Assembly: GCF_945859705.1 (NCBI RefSeq)
Contig: NC_079136.1
Coordinates: 91,821,120-91,885,119 of the forward strand
Length of the DNA: 64,000 bases
Source of the DNA: Episyrphus balteatus
Lineage: Eukaryota > Arthropoda > Insecta > Diptera > Syrphidae
Reading direction: 5' to 3'
Below are positions 35,928 through 48,129 of the stretch, in pieces. Each line of letters opens with the position of its first letter. The first letter of the stretch is position 1. Made by a program: the position numbers and the translations under genes. The notes beneath the pieces are model-generated. The model was not told the origin of the DNA and searched no databases. It saw nothing but the letters and a program-made list of their open reading frames with translations.

Positions 35928-36288
35928 GTGGGAAAGATTAGTATTAGAATTAGAATTAAATTGTATCAGGGTTTGAAGGCTATAGTGGCATTGCATCGAC
36001 TCTGATGTCACAAGACCAAAGGTAGATTAAGATCCTTCTGAATTCAAAAAAGCTGGGAAGAGCTAATATCTGCATAATTCAGTCACGAAAGGATGTTCAG
36101 AAAATCTAGGCCGTTAAAATTTGAAAATTCTATTACATATCTTGAAGCTATAACTTTTTAAATAAGGTGTCCAAAAATGTATTTGACAACCTAAAAATGT
36201 TGAAAGCATCAGTGAACGGAATCAACAAAATCAACTGTCAGCCCATATAACCTAACCTATCAGTGAACGGAATCAAAACGATTTATTA

Positions 36289-36500
36289 CACTAGCCAAAA
36301 ATTTTCAACTTTTAAAAATTTTCCAGAAAGATTTATATAAAATTTTATGGATTTGAGTTCAGTAAGCTCAAAAATCATATTGGTTTCTTCTAGCAGCTCT
36401 AGTTTTTGAAATATTTAATTTTTGATTTTTGAGGGAGAGTTCATACTAATTTTTAAGTTTTCCTTATTTTGAGCGTTTATTAAAATTTTCCAGAAAAAGT
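36289..36500 (+). repeat. Partial copy of the 40707-41322 CACTAGCC family
   Basis: Begins CACTAGCCAAAAATTTTCAA and continues with TTTTCCAGAAAGATTTATAT, 'caaaaatcat', 'agcagctctag' and 'tttgaaatattt', matching the left part of the 40707 element. A second TTTTCCAGAAA box lies near 36487. The right end could not be defined; GCTGGGAA near 36618 is a weak candidate. Just upstream, CAGTGAACGGAATCAA is duplicated (36210 and 36261). Confidence 0.55.
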
Positions 36501-39500
36501 GTTATTATCAATGAAATGCAGTTACATTGCATAATTTCATTTTTCTCCAATAACGTAGTATGTCATCAAAAGCTTATAACAAACACTTTTTTGGAACACT
36601 GTTAACGTTCGCGTGCTGGGAATTTTTTTGGAAATTTGTAAACCTGGTCATTTTAGCGATAGTGTGATTTTGTTGTTATATTTAAAAGTGATGCACCGCA
36701 AATTTAAAGATTGGAGATGGAGAAATTTCAAAGTCAACATTTGAAAGAAAATAATCTTTTCAAGACAACAATTTTCAATATAAAATTAATTGCCTCTATT
36801 AATTCCTTATCAATCACTGAAATCCGAAAACCATTTGTCTATATAGGTACCTATCGTCTTACTTCTGAGAAAATTGAAAAACTGCTTTCTCAGCAGTGAC
36901 CTTACTTCGGGTATCAAGAAACTTTTATTTTAATCACCTTTGTTTTTTTAGATGTTATTGTTAATGTTGCTTCTTAGAACTAGGACTCTCCACTGGAATC
37001 GTGAAATAATGTCTTACGAAAAAGCTCCGCATTTTAACTACGGTCTTATTTCGTATGCATTTTTGAACTACGAGCACCTATTTACACTTTTTCAGTTAAA
37101 TTTCTTTTTTTATATTTATTTTTTTTTATATTTATTTTTTATTTTGTGCTGCACAAATACGCAGAAGGAAAATTAGAATATGAACTGTTGGTAAAAAATT
37201 ATTTTACGAGTGAGAGTTTTTAGGACTCACTATAATCTAATCATACAAGTGAAAAGAATATTTTATTCGCAAATATTATTTATATCTTCCATATCAATTC
37301 ATTAAATTTGTCCCACTGTGTTCAGAAATGGTCTACCATCACACAAAAGAAATTGTAAAACAAAATTTATTCCTCCAACGAATAAGACTTTTTGTATAGG
37401 TAAACTTTGAGCACCTACCTCATAATTCATTAAACTTGACTGTTCACTTCTCCTTTGACTCCTAGTGCAATAAAATCAGCAGTCTAAATGAACAAAAATT
37501 TCTATTAAACACAATTTATAGGCCAATTTATTTGTCTTATTATAATAGGTGATTACATGATTTAGAACTTAAACAGTTCCACATGGCAGACGCGTGTAAT
37601 GATTCAATGTGTCATCTGCAATCTTTCAAGCGTTTCCCATTTTATTTCAATAGAAATTCTGATCCTGAAAGATTTGCCAAAAGGCAAACGTGGTGTGCGA
37701 GTTTCTCTATGGCTTTTGGCACATTAAAAGTATATTTCAATAAGAAAATAAAGAAACTGCTTTACTCTTCATGGCCCAAACACGAACACCATTGAAATAG
37801 GCAAACAAATACAATTTATGGGACATTTTTTTTTTTTGGTGAATAGGCTCTCTTGTGGACCGTCAATCTCAAACTTAAGTATTAAATAATGACTAAAGAA
37901 GCTTTAATGGTGATCACTAGAATTCTTAACAATGCACGAACGTTAAGAGTATTAATGATTTCGCACAATCATGTGGTTGTTATAACGGTTTTTGGTGTGC
38001 GGATTGTTTTTCTCTGTATATAGTTGAGGGATTTAACTTTTTGCCATGGATTTATTCAATCCTGAAAAAATTGATTTCCAAGAAAGACTGGATATGAATT
38101 TATTTTGGATTGCCTAATTATACCATTAAGGAAAACAATGCGGTCATTGGATGAATTTTTCATATATGAAAGCAAATAATAATTGGGCATAATGGCATTT
38201 ACTGTCAACATCAGAAATAATATGTTGTTCAGTAGTTGAATTAATAGGCACCGTTTAATCTAATGAATGGCTATTTTTCAAACAATTGACAGTTCAAATA
38301 AAATGATGATGAATATTATTTGGTGGTTGGAATGCTAATTATTGAATCGATTTGGTATTGTATAGATAATAATGGGAAATATTGACTTAACCGTCGAATT
38401 CTTAATTACCAGCGAAACATTAATGCGATTTTAATAATTGTTTGAAGAGGGTTTGATAATTTCATTGAGTCCATTCCACTTAAGTTAAAGCTCTTTGTAC
38501 ACCTATTTTTACTGATTGTGGCGGAAGGATACTTCTACTTTGAATAAATGTTCACGACACGCAAGGGGCAAGAGAAATTAAATGGCCAATTTTCTAGTAC
38601 TACTAAAGGTCGCAGGTTTTTTTGTTTTTTGTTTTTAAATATTTTATAAAATCACTTTACAAAATTCTGATAAAAGTAATCTTAACTTGTATAAGATTTT
38701 AGGATTAACAACTCACATTTGATATACGAGTAAAACAAGTTCATCAAAGTAAAGATATTTAGTCCTGTAATATAAGGCTTATTTGTTTATTTTTTCGATA
38801 AATTTCTTGTTGCGAAGTCAAATTAAGAAGCGAAATTGAATTTCTCGTGGGCCAATTTTTTTTTTTTTTTGAAAGGGAGGCTGTATAAAAGTTACAAATG
38901 CTCGTATTAAAAGTTCGAAAATAGAATTTGAAGGCCCCAATAGACTTGATTTGAGATCTTTTATTTAGAAAATTTTAAAAACCATACCGGTATCACGAAG
39001 TTCTAAGAAATATTTATTAAATGGCCTTAAAACAACAATATTACACTCAGAGAAAAACGTTGGTACTTTAAAAAATGTTGTACTGTGTCCCAAGAATATA
39101 ATGTGGGTTAAAAAATTGATTATATATTCTTCACTTTGAGAGTGTTGAAAATTAAAACTTTAAAAAAATATTTATCAACCCAATTAAAATAAAATGCACG
39201 ACTGGCTCACACGAACTTGCTCTCAGGGTTCATAAATTTTGATCTTAACTAGGCCGAACATAGCGCTTATGTTTTACTTAGTTTATTCTAAGTTTCTAAA
39301 AAATATTTATGTTCAACCTAGCAATGATTTACTTTCATGCGAGAAATCCCTGAGAACAACATCAAATTAATTTGTCAAATCGATAAAAACGTCAATAAGT
39401 TTTTATTTGTTTTTGAGAAATTTTAGTTAAAAATTTGATAAAAACGCCTTTAAATTAATGGAAAAAGGTAAAAATAGTGAAAGTCAAATGAAATTTGCGT

Positions 39501-40706
39501 TTAAATCAATAAATGGAATCGTTTTAGTGAATGTGTTTGTGTTTTGTGAACGTATGTGTGTGTCAAAATTAGTGTTGAGAAAAAAAAAACAAGGGGGTGA
39601 ACATTCTGTCAAAAATTTGTTCAGTGAATTTTTGCATTTGCAGATGGTTGGAATTTATAAAAGTAAGTTAACTCATATTGTTTTACTTAATTTTTGTCCA
39701 TTTTGGTACCAAGGAATCATTTTTTCAGCGGTATTCTCTCTTTTTCTCGAATAAATATAAATTTCTTATGTTCTACTATTTCTTCCCCCTAAGTTAGTTT
39801 TAAATTCGTGCAAATCGCAATGTAGAACTTAGGGCTTTATGTTTCACTTAAATATTTTAGTTCCGATTCAGCAAATGGGCCTTCGTAAATTATTGTAGGC
39901 ATATAAAAATCGCATTGCAAATCGCAATGCATACTTGTCATAAGAAAACTATTGAAATCAGTGGGCATTGGTTTTGATACGAATATCTTCTTAACGGTTA
40001 AAGCAATTAATTTGCTGCCAAGGAACTTTTTATAGAACGTTTAAGTCCCTACAAGAAAACATCTTGCTAATTTGAAAATATTGAATTTTCAGTGAATTAG
40101 AAAATTTTGAAATTGAAAATTGATTTTTTAATTTTTTCTCGATTTAAATCGTGAATAACTTCTTCAGAACTCAATTTAGGGAAAATTACTATCAGACCTT
40201 TTTTGTAGAGAATTAAATTTCCTATAAGAATCTGTCGTGGTTTTATTTTTCTATTTACTTATTTGCTCATCACAAAATTCCAAAGTGAAACAGTTAAATT
40301 GAAAAAACACTTCTATTTAAAAAGCTTAATTACTCGAATACGGCTCGTCTGACGAAAATTTTCAATTAGGAATTTTGTAGGAAATTTAATTTTATATAAG
40401 AAAAAATGAACAGAAATTTTTTTTACTTTGATCGTCTAGCAGTTCTGTTGTAAAACATCATATCATGTATAAAAATAAAAAAACACCGATGATAGACCTC
40501 TTAAAATTTTTTTTTAAGGCTCAAATTTTCACCAAATTTTTTTTTCATCATCCTGAACAAGATTTTCGAAGTAACTTTCAAAAAAAAAAATATTTTATTT
40601 TTTTGGCCCAGTCTAATATGTATAGTACCTAATATCGCAAGTAAAAAAAAATGGGTAAAGGTGTTCTCTTGTATGTATATACCTATGTTTGAAATAAACA
40701 TAATAA
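36501..40706. other. AT-rich sequence, no gene recognised
   Basis: Open frames at 36711-36899, 37583-37795 and 39458-39754 (plus strand) have no recognisable motif and lack splice or promoter context. A possible ~100-bp inverted-repeat element with ACACTCAGAGAAAAA lies at 39043-39144 (right end TTTGAGAGTGT). The 38.2-38.5 kb segment has many TAAT cores, not enough to call an enhancer. Confidence 0.4.
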
Positions 40707-41322
40707 CACTAGCCAACAATTTTCAACTTTTTAAAATTTTCCAGAAAGATTTATATTAAACTCAATGTATTTGGGGTCAATAAACCAAAAAATCACATTA
40801 ATTTTTTTCTAGGAGCTCTATTTTTTGAAATATTTTAGTTTTACACATTTTGGGGGTTGTTTCGTACTTATTTTAAAGTTATGCTTATTTTAACTGTTTG
40901 TTAACATTTTCCAGAAATTTTTTTATCGAACCTAATGCATTTGGGTTCACTAAAGCTTAAAATCACACTAATTACTTTCTAGGAGCTCTATTTTTTTAGA
41001 TAATTTTAATTTTTCACATTGTTGGGGTAATTTCATACTATTTTTTTTAGATTTAATCATTACAAGCGTTCTTAAGGTTTTGTTGGAAAAATTTGTTTCG
41101 AATGTAATGTATTTCGGTTCAGATAGTAAAATAAAACTACGAAAAAAATTTTTTTAAATAAAACAAAAAAAAATTGTATGAATTTCTATGCCTTTTCATG
41201 TATGAATAATTTAAAAACTAGAGCTGCTAGAAAAAAATTAATGTTATTTTTGGAATCAGCACCCTAAATTTAGTAAGAAATGATAAACCACGTTCTGGAA
41301 AATTTTTGTGTGTTGGGCAGTG
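40707..41322. mobile_element. 616-bp CACTA-ended MITE with TAA TSD
   Basis: Left end CACTAGCCAACAATTTTC pairs imperfectly with the right end ...TGTTGGGCAGTG. TAA flanks both ends (40704-40706, 41323-41325). Subterminal 'ctagagctgctag' near 41220 mirrors CTAGGAGCTCTA near 40820. The left part contains two tandem copies of a ~170-bp unit beginning TTTTCCAGAAA (about 40736 and 40911). A CACTA terminus with 3-bp TSD fits the CACTA/En-Spm group; that assignment is inferred. No ORF. Confidence 0.72.
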
Positions 41323-41325
41323 TAA

Positions 41326-43703
41326 TAAATAATATTATGTATAGTAATAAAAATAATTGCATACCTTATAACTATTTTTTCTTTTAATATCAACGTGGTT
41401 TTCTCCAGCAAATAATAAAATCTTTTTCTTTTTATAACTATTAACTACACACTCTTGAAATATCCTTGTAAAAGAAAATATAAAATAACACCAAAACATT
41501 GTATATAATCAACAATAACATTCTCACTGGAACAAAGTACCGGAAAAGAAATAGTATTTATAATAAAATTTAAGTAAGAAATGAGACAGTATTTCTAAGT
41601 ACAATGTCACCTTAGTTCATTAATTTTGCATCAATATATTTTTCTTTAAATCAACGTAATTACTATCACATCAACGAAATTTAGTGTTTGTGAAATAAAT
41701 TAAATTCAAAGACTCAATGAAAACCAAATTTTCATATAATGTTTACACTTATTTCAGTACAGTTCTTAGTGAAATGCTTTTAAGGTGGTTTTCAAAATTT
41801 ATTGCCATCCTCTCGAAATGGTTGGGATTTGTTTTTATTATTTTTTTTTTCTTGTTAAAAGCAAAACAAAAAAAAACATAGAACAAATCCGTTTCCGGAT
41901 GTCGGAAGTGGTTCCTATATCAGTATCATTAAATAGTTCGGTTAGATTATGGACACTCGTGGAGAGTAAAAACGTGATACAAAAGTACTACGCTTGGATT
42001 ACAACAATTTTGATTAAGATGATGACGATATAAGGTTTTTTTTTTTGTTTGTATATTGTTCATTTTATTATACAAACCTGCCCAAACAACAGGTTGGAAT
42101 CGATAATAAAAAATCTTTTAATGATCAAACAATAACATAAAATCTTTCCCCAAAAACAATAATAAAATAAAAGTGCTACAAAAATTGATGTTGTTTTAGA
42201 TAAAAAACCAAGAATTTATGTACGGGCGCTCGAAAAATATCCTTTCAGTTGTTAAACATTCGAAAGTGTTTTTCTCTTTGTTTGTGTATTGAGTAAAATG
42301 ATGTTTGGATTTATTTGTTTTGTTAGTATTCCATGAAAAGTGCAAACGGAAGAAACAAGAAAAGAACCATATGTGTTTAAATTTATATTTTTTGCACAAA
42401 CTTGAAGATTTTTGTGTTTTATGTTTAGTGCCTTAGCTGTGAAATGTGAATACTCGTAAAGATTTAATATGTTTAGAGAGCATACATAGAATTTAGAAGA
42501 AATAATATTACCTACCTTAACTACTTACCAAATTTTTGTGGGAAGGATGAATGGATGCACTTAAATAAAAATTGTTAGAAAAAATTGTATTATGTATACT
42601 CGTAAATCCAATAAAGTGTGTCGAAATCGATAACTGACTTTCGAAAGCTTTAAGATTTTGACCACAAAAGTCTGGTTCTGTAAGATAGGTGAATTGAAAT
42701 GTGCTTATTTCAGGGTCCAAAAGCTTTAGTTCTGTGTTTTTTGCTTAACCACTTTAAATTAACAACGACATCGTTTAACTTTGATTTGAACATTTTCTTG
42801 TTATTTGATCCAAAATCAGTCTGAGAAATACATAGTTCAATAAGAGTGTTTTTCATTTATTTCTGTTTTGCATCTAAAAAAAAACTTATTGCTCAAAATG
42901 CTCAAAGTTTTTCTTTTTTGCTTTTCTCAAAAACTGCTTTCACGATTTTCTTTTAAAAAATATGTGTATCAGGCACTGTTGTAAAAAAAAATATTTAAGA
43001 ACCGTTATTGACGGTACTTCCCATAGAACCACTTTCATTATCTGAGTGTTAGTGAACGACTTAACCGATTTTGAAATTCAAAATAATATTTTTTTTGATT
43101 TAAAAAAAAAGTAAACCAATTTCTTGATGTAATTATTTACTTGTGATAAAATACAGGGTCTATCTTTTAATGAAATTTTCTTTCGAAAATCACTATAAAC
43201 GATACCTGTCATTTTTGTTTTAATAAGATTTTAACCCTAACTATTAATTTGATTTCAACGAAATTTTGTGTAGGTACAAAAGCATTTATATTATAATTTT
43301 AATAAAGTCCAAAAATAAAATTTTGAAAAAAAATTATTTTTGGATTAAAGTAAACAAAATTGAATTTTTTTGTTTTGAAAAATCGATTTTTCGAAAACGG
43401 GAAATTGAGTGTTTTAGTGTTTATTAATAATTGCTAAAAAATGTTTTCCATTAATAAATAAAAAAACATGTTTCTTTAAAAAACTACTCGAATTTTTTTT
43501 TTAAACAAAATTATTTATAAAAAAAAAAATATAAAAAAAAACGGCTGAAACGATTTTAATTTTTTTTTTAAATGCAAATTTATAAAAGAAATTAAATTTA
43601 AAGCCTTTTGCAGCTCATTTTGATTTAAAGAGTTATTTTTTTTTTACATTTGGAGAACGGTTTTATGTTTTTCTTAATTTTTAATTAATTATTTATTTTA
43701 TTT
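41326..43703. other. AT-rich sequence, no gene recognised
   Basis: Long A and T runs. The frame at 41785-42033 contains a hydrophobic run encoded by T-rich sequence but nothing recognisable. No repeats with defined ends found. Confidence 0.45.
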
Positions 43704-44889
43704 TTGCTAAATTGCTAAAATTTTTAATAGCTTTTATAAATAAATTTGGTAAATGTACCTATACAGGGTGTCCCAAAAGTTAACGTCGAAACGAAAACGG
43801 TAGATAGGGTAGGTGGTGCAGTTATCAGAAAAATAATTAAACAAATTGCAGCCATATATTTTGGGAGTTATGGGCATTTGAAAAAAGTCGAAAAAATGGT
43901 CACCCTGTTACGGTTTATCATGTGCCGTGACAACAAATCTTAATTTTTCTCATTTTTTTCTTTTTTTACGGAACTTTGAATAACCCTGCTATCAAATGCA
44001 TTCAAAAATGTTAACTCAGCTGCATCAGTTTTAAAGAAAATACTACTTTTTTACCCAACTTAGTACTAAAAAATTTTACATGACTATAATTCAATGAACC
44101 GTAGTGTAAAAAAAATGCGCTACGATGTTTCGGCAAGTTGCCTTAAAAGTTGGTGTGTTCAATTCTCTTTTCAAAATGGTATAACATTGTTGGGAATATT
44201 TCATAAATAACCGAGATAAAATTTTTTTTCTTAAGAAATCCGACTTTTTTATGAGGTAATTTTTCCATATTATTTAAGTTTTTGTATTCTGAAAGGTTCT
44301 GAAAGGGTACAAAACTTGAATAATATGGAAAAATTACCTCATAAAAAAGTCGGATTTCTTAAGAAAAAAAATTTTATCTCGGTTATTTATGAAATATTCC
44401 CAACAATGTTATACCATTTTGAAAAGAGAATTGAACACACCAACTTTTAACTGCGGAAACATCTTAGTGCATTTTTTTTACACTACGGCTCATTGAATTA
44501 GAGTCATGTAAAAATTTTTTAGTACTAAGTTGGGTAAAAAAGTAATATTTCTTTAAAACTGATGCAGCTGAGTTAAAATTTTTGAATGCATTTGATAGCA
44601 GGGTTATTCAAGGTTCCGTAACAAAAGAAAAAAATGAGAAAAATTAAGATTTGTAGTCACGGCACATGAAAAACCGTCACAGGGTGACCATTTTTTCTAC
44701 TTTTTTTCAAATGCCCATATCTCCCAAAATATGTATATGGCTGCGATTTTTTTTATTATTTTTCTGATAACTGTCACCACCTTCGCTATCTACCGTTTTC
44801 GTTTCGACGTTATCTTTTGGGACACCCTGTATAGGTACATTTACCAAATTTATTTATAAAAGCTATTAACAATTTTAGCAATTTAGCAA
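43704..44889. repeat. Near-perfect 1.19-kb palindrome with ~25-nt loop
   Basis: Bases 43704-44283 pair with about 44309-44889; positions sum to 88,593 throughout, with only scattered substitutions. The loop lies around 44285-44308. Nested inside are ends CAGGGTGTCCCAAAAG at 43764 and its inverted copy ending 44829, each flanked by TA. The palindrome continues about 60 bp beyond those ends on both sides, through GCTAAATTGCTAAAA. The frame at 43746-43943 is a shadow of the repeat. Confidence 0.9.
43764..44829. mobile_element. Foldback element with CAGGGTGTCCC ends and TA flanks
   Basis: CAGGGTGTCCCAAAAGTTAA with preceding TA resembles a terminus seen in many insect transposons with TA duplications (Tc1/mariner-like placement is inferred). 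Both TIRs are present and the interior is wholly palindromic. Because the flanks are palindromic too, the TA may belong to the repeat rather than being a TSD. Confidence 0.5.
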
Positions 44890-45909
44890 GTTCGTGCGAT
44901 CCAGTCGTGAATTTTATAAAAAAAAGGATCCTAACGACTTTTTATTATAAAATGAAATATTTTTTTGAATTTTTCCATAAATAGAAAAATTTTTGTATTT
45001 ACAGCTCCTTTATTTAAACGTTAGGTACTCCCTATTTATTAGATAGGTACTCATTTATAATAGGACTACCAGTATTCTTACTACCATTGAAAGCACATCA
45101 ATATTTATCAGCGAAGTGTGCTTATTTCAACCTTTTGATATATCTTAGAATATAGTTAGTACCTAATTTCTTTTTGAGATAAACCATCATGATAGATGAC
45201 ATTATTAGAATGAATATAATGTATGTATTTATTTTATTTATTTACTTACATAAGAGCCTTACATTTGCAGAAGAACTCAAAACGTTTTTTAACAATTTGA
45301 GGAGGCTGCGGTGTCCTAATTGATTTCAATGAGGATTTATTTCTTTGAGTAGGTCAAATAACAAAATCAAAGATTGCTGACCTCATGCAACTAACGTAAG
45401 TATGCATATATTAGGTCACCAATCATTTGTTTTCATTAGTTTTAAAAAATTGTCAAAGTAATTTTTAATACCATTTAGAACTTTAATAAAACACGTTTCG
45501 GATGCACAAAAGACAAGAAGAATTATAAAAAAGCACTTAAATATCACTCTCCTTTTCATCCTTCTCATGAATAAAAATAATCTCCAGTTTGTATTCCATG
45601 CTATAAATAGAACAGGATGACTTCATTTCTTTATTAAGACCACTTCTTTGTGTTCCAAATAAATTCTGGTTTGTTGATGCATTAGAAATACACTTACTCA
45701 GATTTTACCTGATGCATGTTTTTTGACTGAACTGATGTGAACTCTTTGAGCAAGTTTATCCAGTTCACTGTAAGTGTTTAAACTTTTTTTTCGGTGATTT
45801 TTTGTTTGAAAATCAAACACAATAAAAAACAAGATAATTGAGTTCGATGTACCTACTTTTGTAATGAGAATTGGTGAAGACTTAAAAACAACTTCATATG
45901 ACAATAACA
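44890..45909. other. AT-rich sequence, no gene recognised
   Basis: Low-complexity AT sequence with no supported feature. The minus-strand frame at 45698-45910 has no recognisable motif. Confidence 0.45.
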
Positions 45910-46017
45910 TATGACAAGTTTCAGTTTATCAGCCATCCGTAGATTACAATCGACTTAAATGCAAAAATTAATGTCGATTGTGATCCGAGGATGGCTGTTT
46001 TGACGAAACACGTCATA
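45910..46017. repeat. 108-nt register-perfect imperfect hairpin
   Basis: Stems pair symmetrically with a constant position sum of 91,927 and no bulges: TATGAC/GTCATA, GTTTC/GAAAC, CAGCCATCC/GGATGGCTG, GAT/ATC, and ACAATCGAC/GTCGATTGT around an 18-nt loop (45955-45972). Internal loops are symmetric (2x2, 7x7, 3x3 and a T-G wobble). The size fits an insect pre-miRNA or a tiny palindromic transposon. Each arm, read outward, gives GGATGGCTG...GAAAC..GTCATA. Which strand would be transcribed is unknown. Confidence 0.7.
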
Positions 46018-47999
46018 AATAAAAATATAAGGCTTTTTATTGACTTTTTATCAACTTAATTACCGTCTTGTTGATCGAACTTCTTTAAATTTACTTTTGA
46101 ATAAAGTGAAGCTCCGTGAAGCCAGAACTAGTCCACCTTTTGTTCATTTTTCTAAAAACCTAAACATAAATGTTTTTATTTTATTCTTTTGTTATAAGCG
46201 TACAAACGAACACTTAGATCTATAGAAGATAAAAATAAAAATAATTGCTTTAATATTGTTAAAAGTTACGTATACGCCACCGTGACTTTCTAAGTTTCCT
46301 CTTTTTTAAACACTAACTGAGAAGTTAAACCATTCGAATTTTTTTGACCATTTACTTACTGAATATTATACGGTTGTAGAGTCCAAATTTTGACTATGGG
46401 GCATATACAGAGCTGCTTTGATGATGTTGTCTCTATTTTGTATATGCAATTTAGAGTTATATTTTTACAACTTAAATTTAAGTACTAAAATGATTGGAAA
46501 AACTTTTTGTTTTGCGAATTTTGAGGACTTTGGAATTTTTCAATGCAAATTTTGTATATTAAATATCTCCTAATCGTAAAGTGGACAGACGACATTTTTT
46601 TTCGAAATAGTAACGGAGTTATGAAGTTTAAAAAAAAATTGACTTAATTTCGAAAAAAAATATTAAAAAGCAACGGTTTCACAAAAAATAACGTCCTGTA
46701 CCTTTTTGAAAAGCCAACTATTATGTCTTTTATTATATTTTTAATTAAAGCTGTTTAATCGAGTAAATTTTTTGAAAAACTAATTTTCAAAATCACAATT
46801 AAAAAAAAATAAAAAAAATTCAAACTAATTTTTTCAAAATTTTTTGTAATTACCTAAATATTAATTAGGTTTTCAAAATTCAATGCTCTTATTTTTTGTC
46901 GTTTTTGATAAATTAAAAAACTAAAAGTGTTTTTTTTTTTAACCGTAGATATATTTATTTTGAAAACTTATTTTTCAAAACCTAGCCCATTAAACATAGT
47001 TTTTGGCTGGTAACTTCGTCGGTTTCTCCGATTTTTGGTGTATGTAAAGAACTCGAAGACGAAAATCGACAGAAGTATATATTTTTGAAAAAAAGTCATT
47101 TTTGGAGACTTTTAAATTTATAAATTATAAATTCTGATAGGTCACCTCAAAAACTATACGAATCAATACACAATGCTCAAACTGTTAAGATAAAACTACT
47201 TACTACATGGTTGGAATTATTGCTGTGATTCAAATTTCTCTCGCTTAAAATGCGACAGTTTCGTTTGTTCATTCAAAAACTGTCCTCGTTCCTAAAATAA
47301 ATTTTCGTCTGAGATTCCTAACATTAATTATAAAAACTTAGGCTGCTAATCATTAGGTACTTACAAAGCCACTCTACAAAATATAGAGTGAACAATCCTT
47401 TTTACGTAGTGACTTGAAAACTTTTAGCTATAAATGAAACAAAATTTGCCAAAAACACTTCAAATACAGTTTTTTGCTATTTTTGGCGTTTTTTTTTTAA
47501 CTTAAAAAAAAAACAGAATAAATGAACACTATACGTCATCCCCATTCTTTGAAAAATGTTCTTTATATACCTTTTCGATAGATTTATTATAGCTTCTCAA
47601 TCTCAAGGCTATTTCTTAACAACCAAAACCATTCATCAAAAAAATCCGCAAAAAAGACACTCGTACCGTCTGAGTTAAATAAAAAAAAAATCTTTTTCTT
47701 GTTACATTTCACCACACACGTTCGAAGCAAGGAGTTGCCAATTTGTCTGATCTGTTTCATTGATATTGAACAAAAAAACAAGAGTGAAGACACCAAATGA
47801 ACTTTTATTTCTACCCCACATTCAGTTCCCCAGACAGACCGAACAGATAAAACCACTTTTTATAGTTTGTTTTCTTCTAATTTTTTTTTTTTTTTTTTGC
47901 TTTCTACCACTGATATATTCTTGTTTTTTTTTTTTTTGTTTTTTTATTAATAAGAGATTGAGATTGAGAGTGAAAAGCGGTAAAAATTAAAAACAATAT
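46018..47999. other. AT-rich sequence, no gene recognised
   Basis: Contains long T tracts at 47880-47945 and AT-rich segments resembling the interiors of the nearby repeats. No ends, genes or RNAs supported. Confidence 0.45.
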
Positions 48000-48034
48000 T
48001 CACCACACTCGATCGAAGTTCTGGAAACTTAGAC

Positions 48035-48069
48035 TCAGTTCTGTTTGAGTTGTTTTAGCGATCGATCGT
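48035..48069 (+). promoter_or_regulatory. Candidate initiator-DPE core promoter
   Basis: TCAGTT at 48035-48040 matches the insect initiator, with A at 48037 as +1. GATCGT lies at +28 to +33 (48064-48069) and fits the downstream promoter element set at 5 of 6 positions. There is no clear TATA box 30 bases upstream. The surrounding 48,000-48,130 sequence is locally richer in GC (GATCGATCGTGAGCGGACG). A supporting transcript cannot be seen here. Confidence 0.33.
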
Positions 48070-48129
48070 GAGCGGACGTTACTTTAATTTTTAATGTATG
48101 TTGGAATCTGCTGCCGTGACCCGTGAATA

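Noticed and set aside
33414..35941. Frames beginning MRYPQIRNQG and related mirrored frames
   Set aside because: They are mirrored in the arms of the 2.5-kb foldback; no domain, and stops differ between arms.
43746..43943. 65-codon frame near the CAGGGTGTCCC end
   Set aside because: It lies wholly within a near-perfect palindrome and overlaps the terminal inverted repeat.
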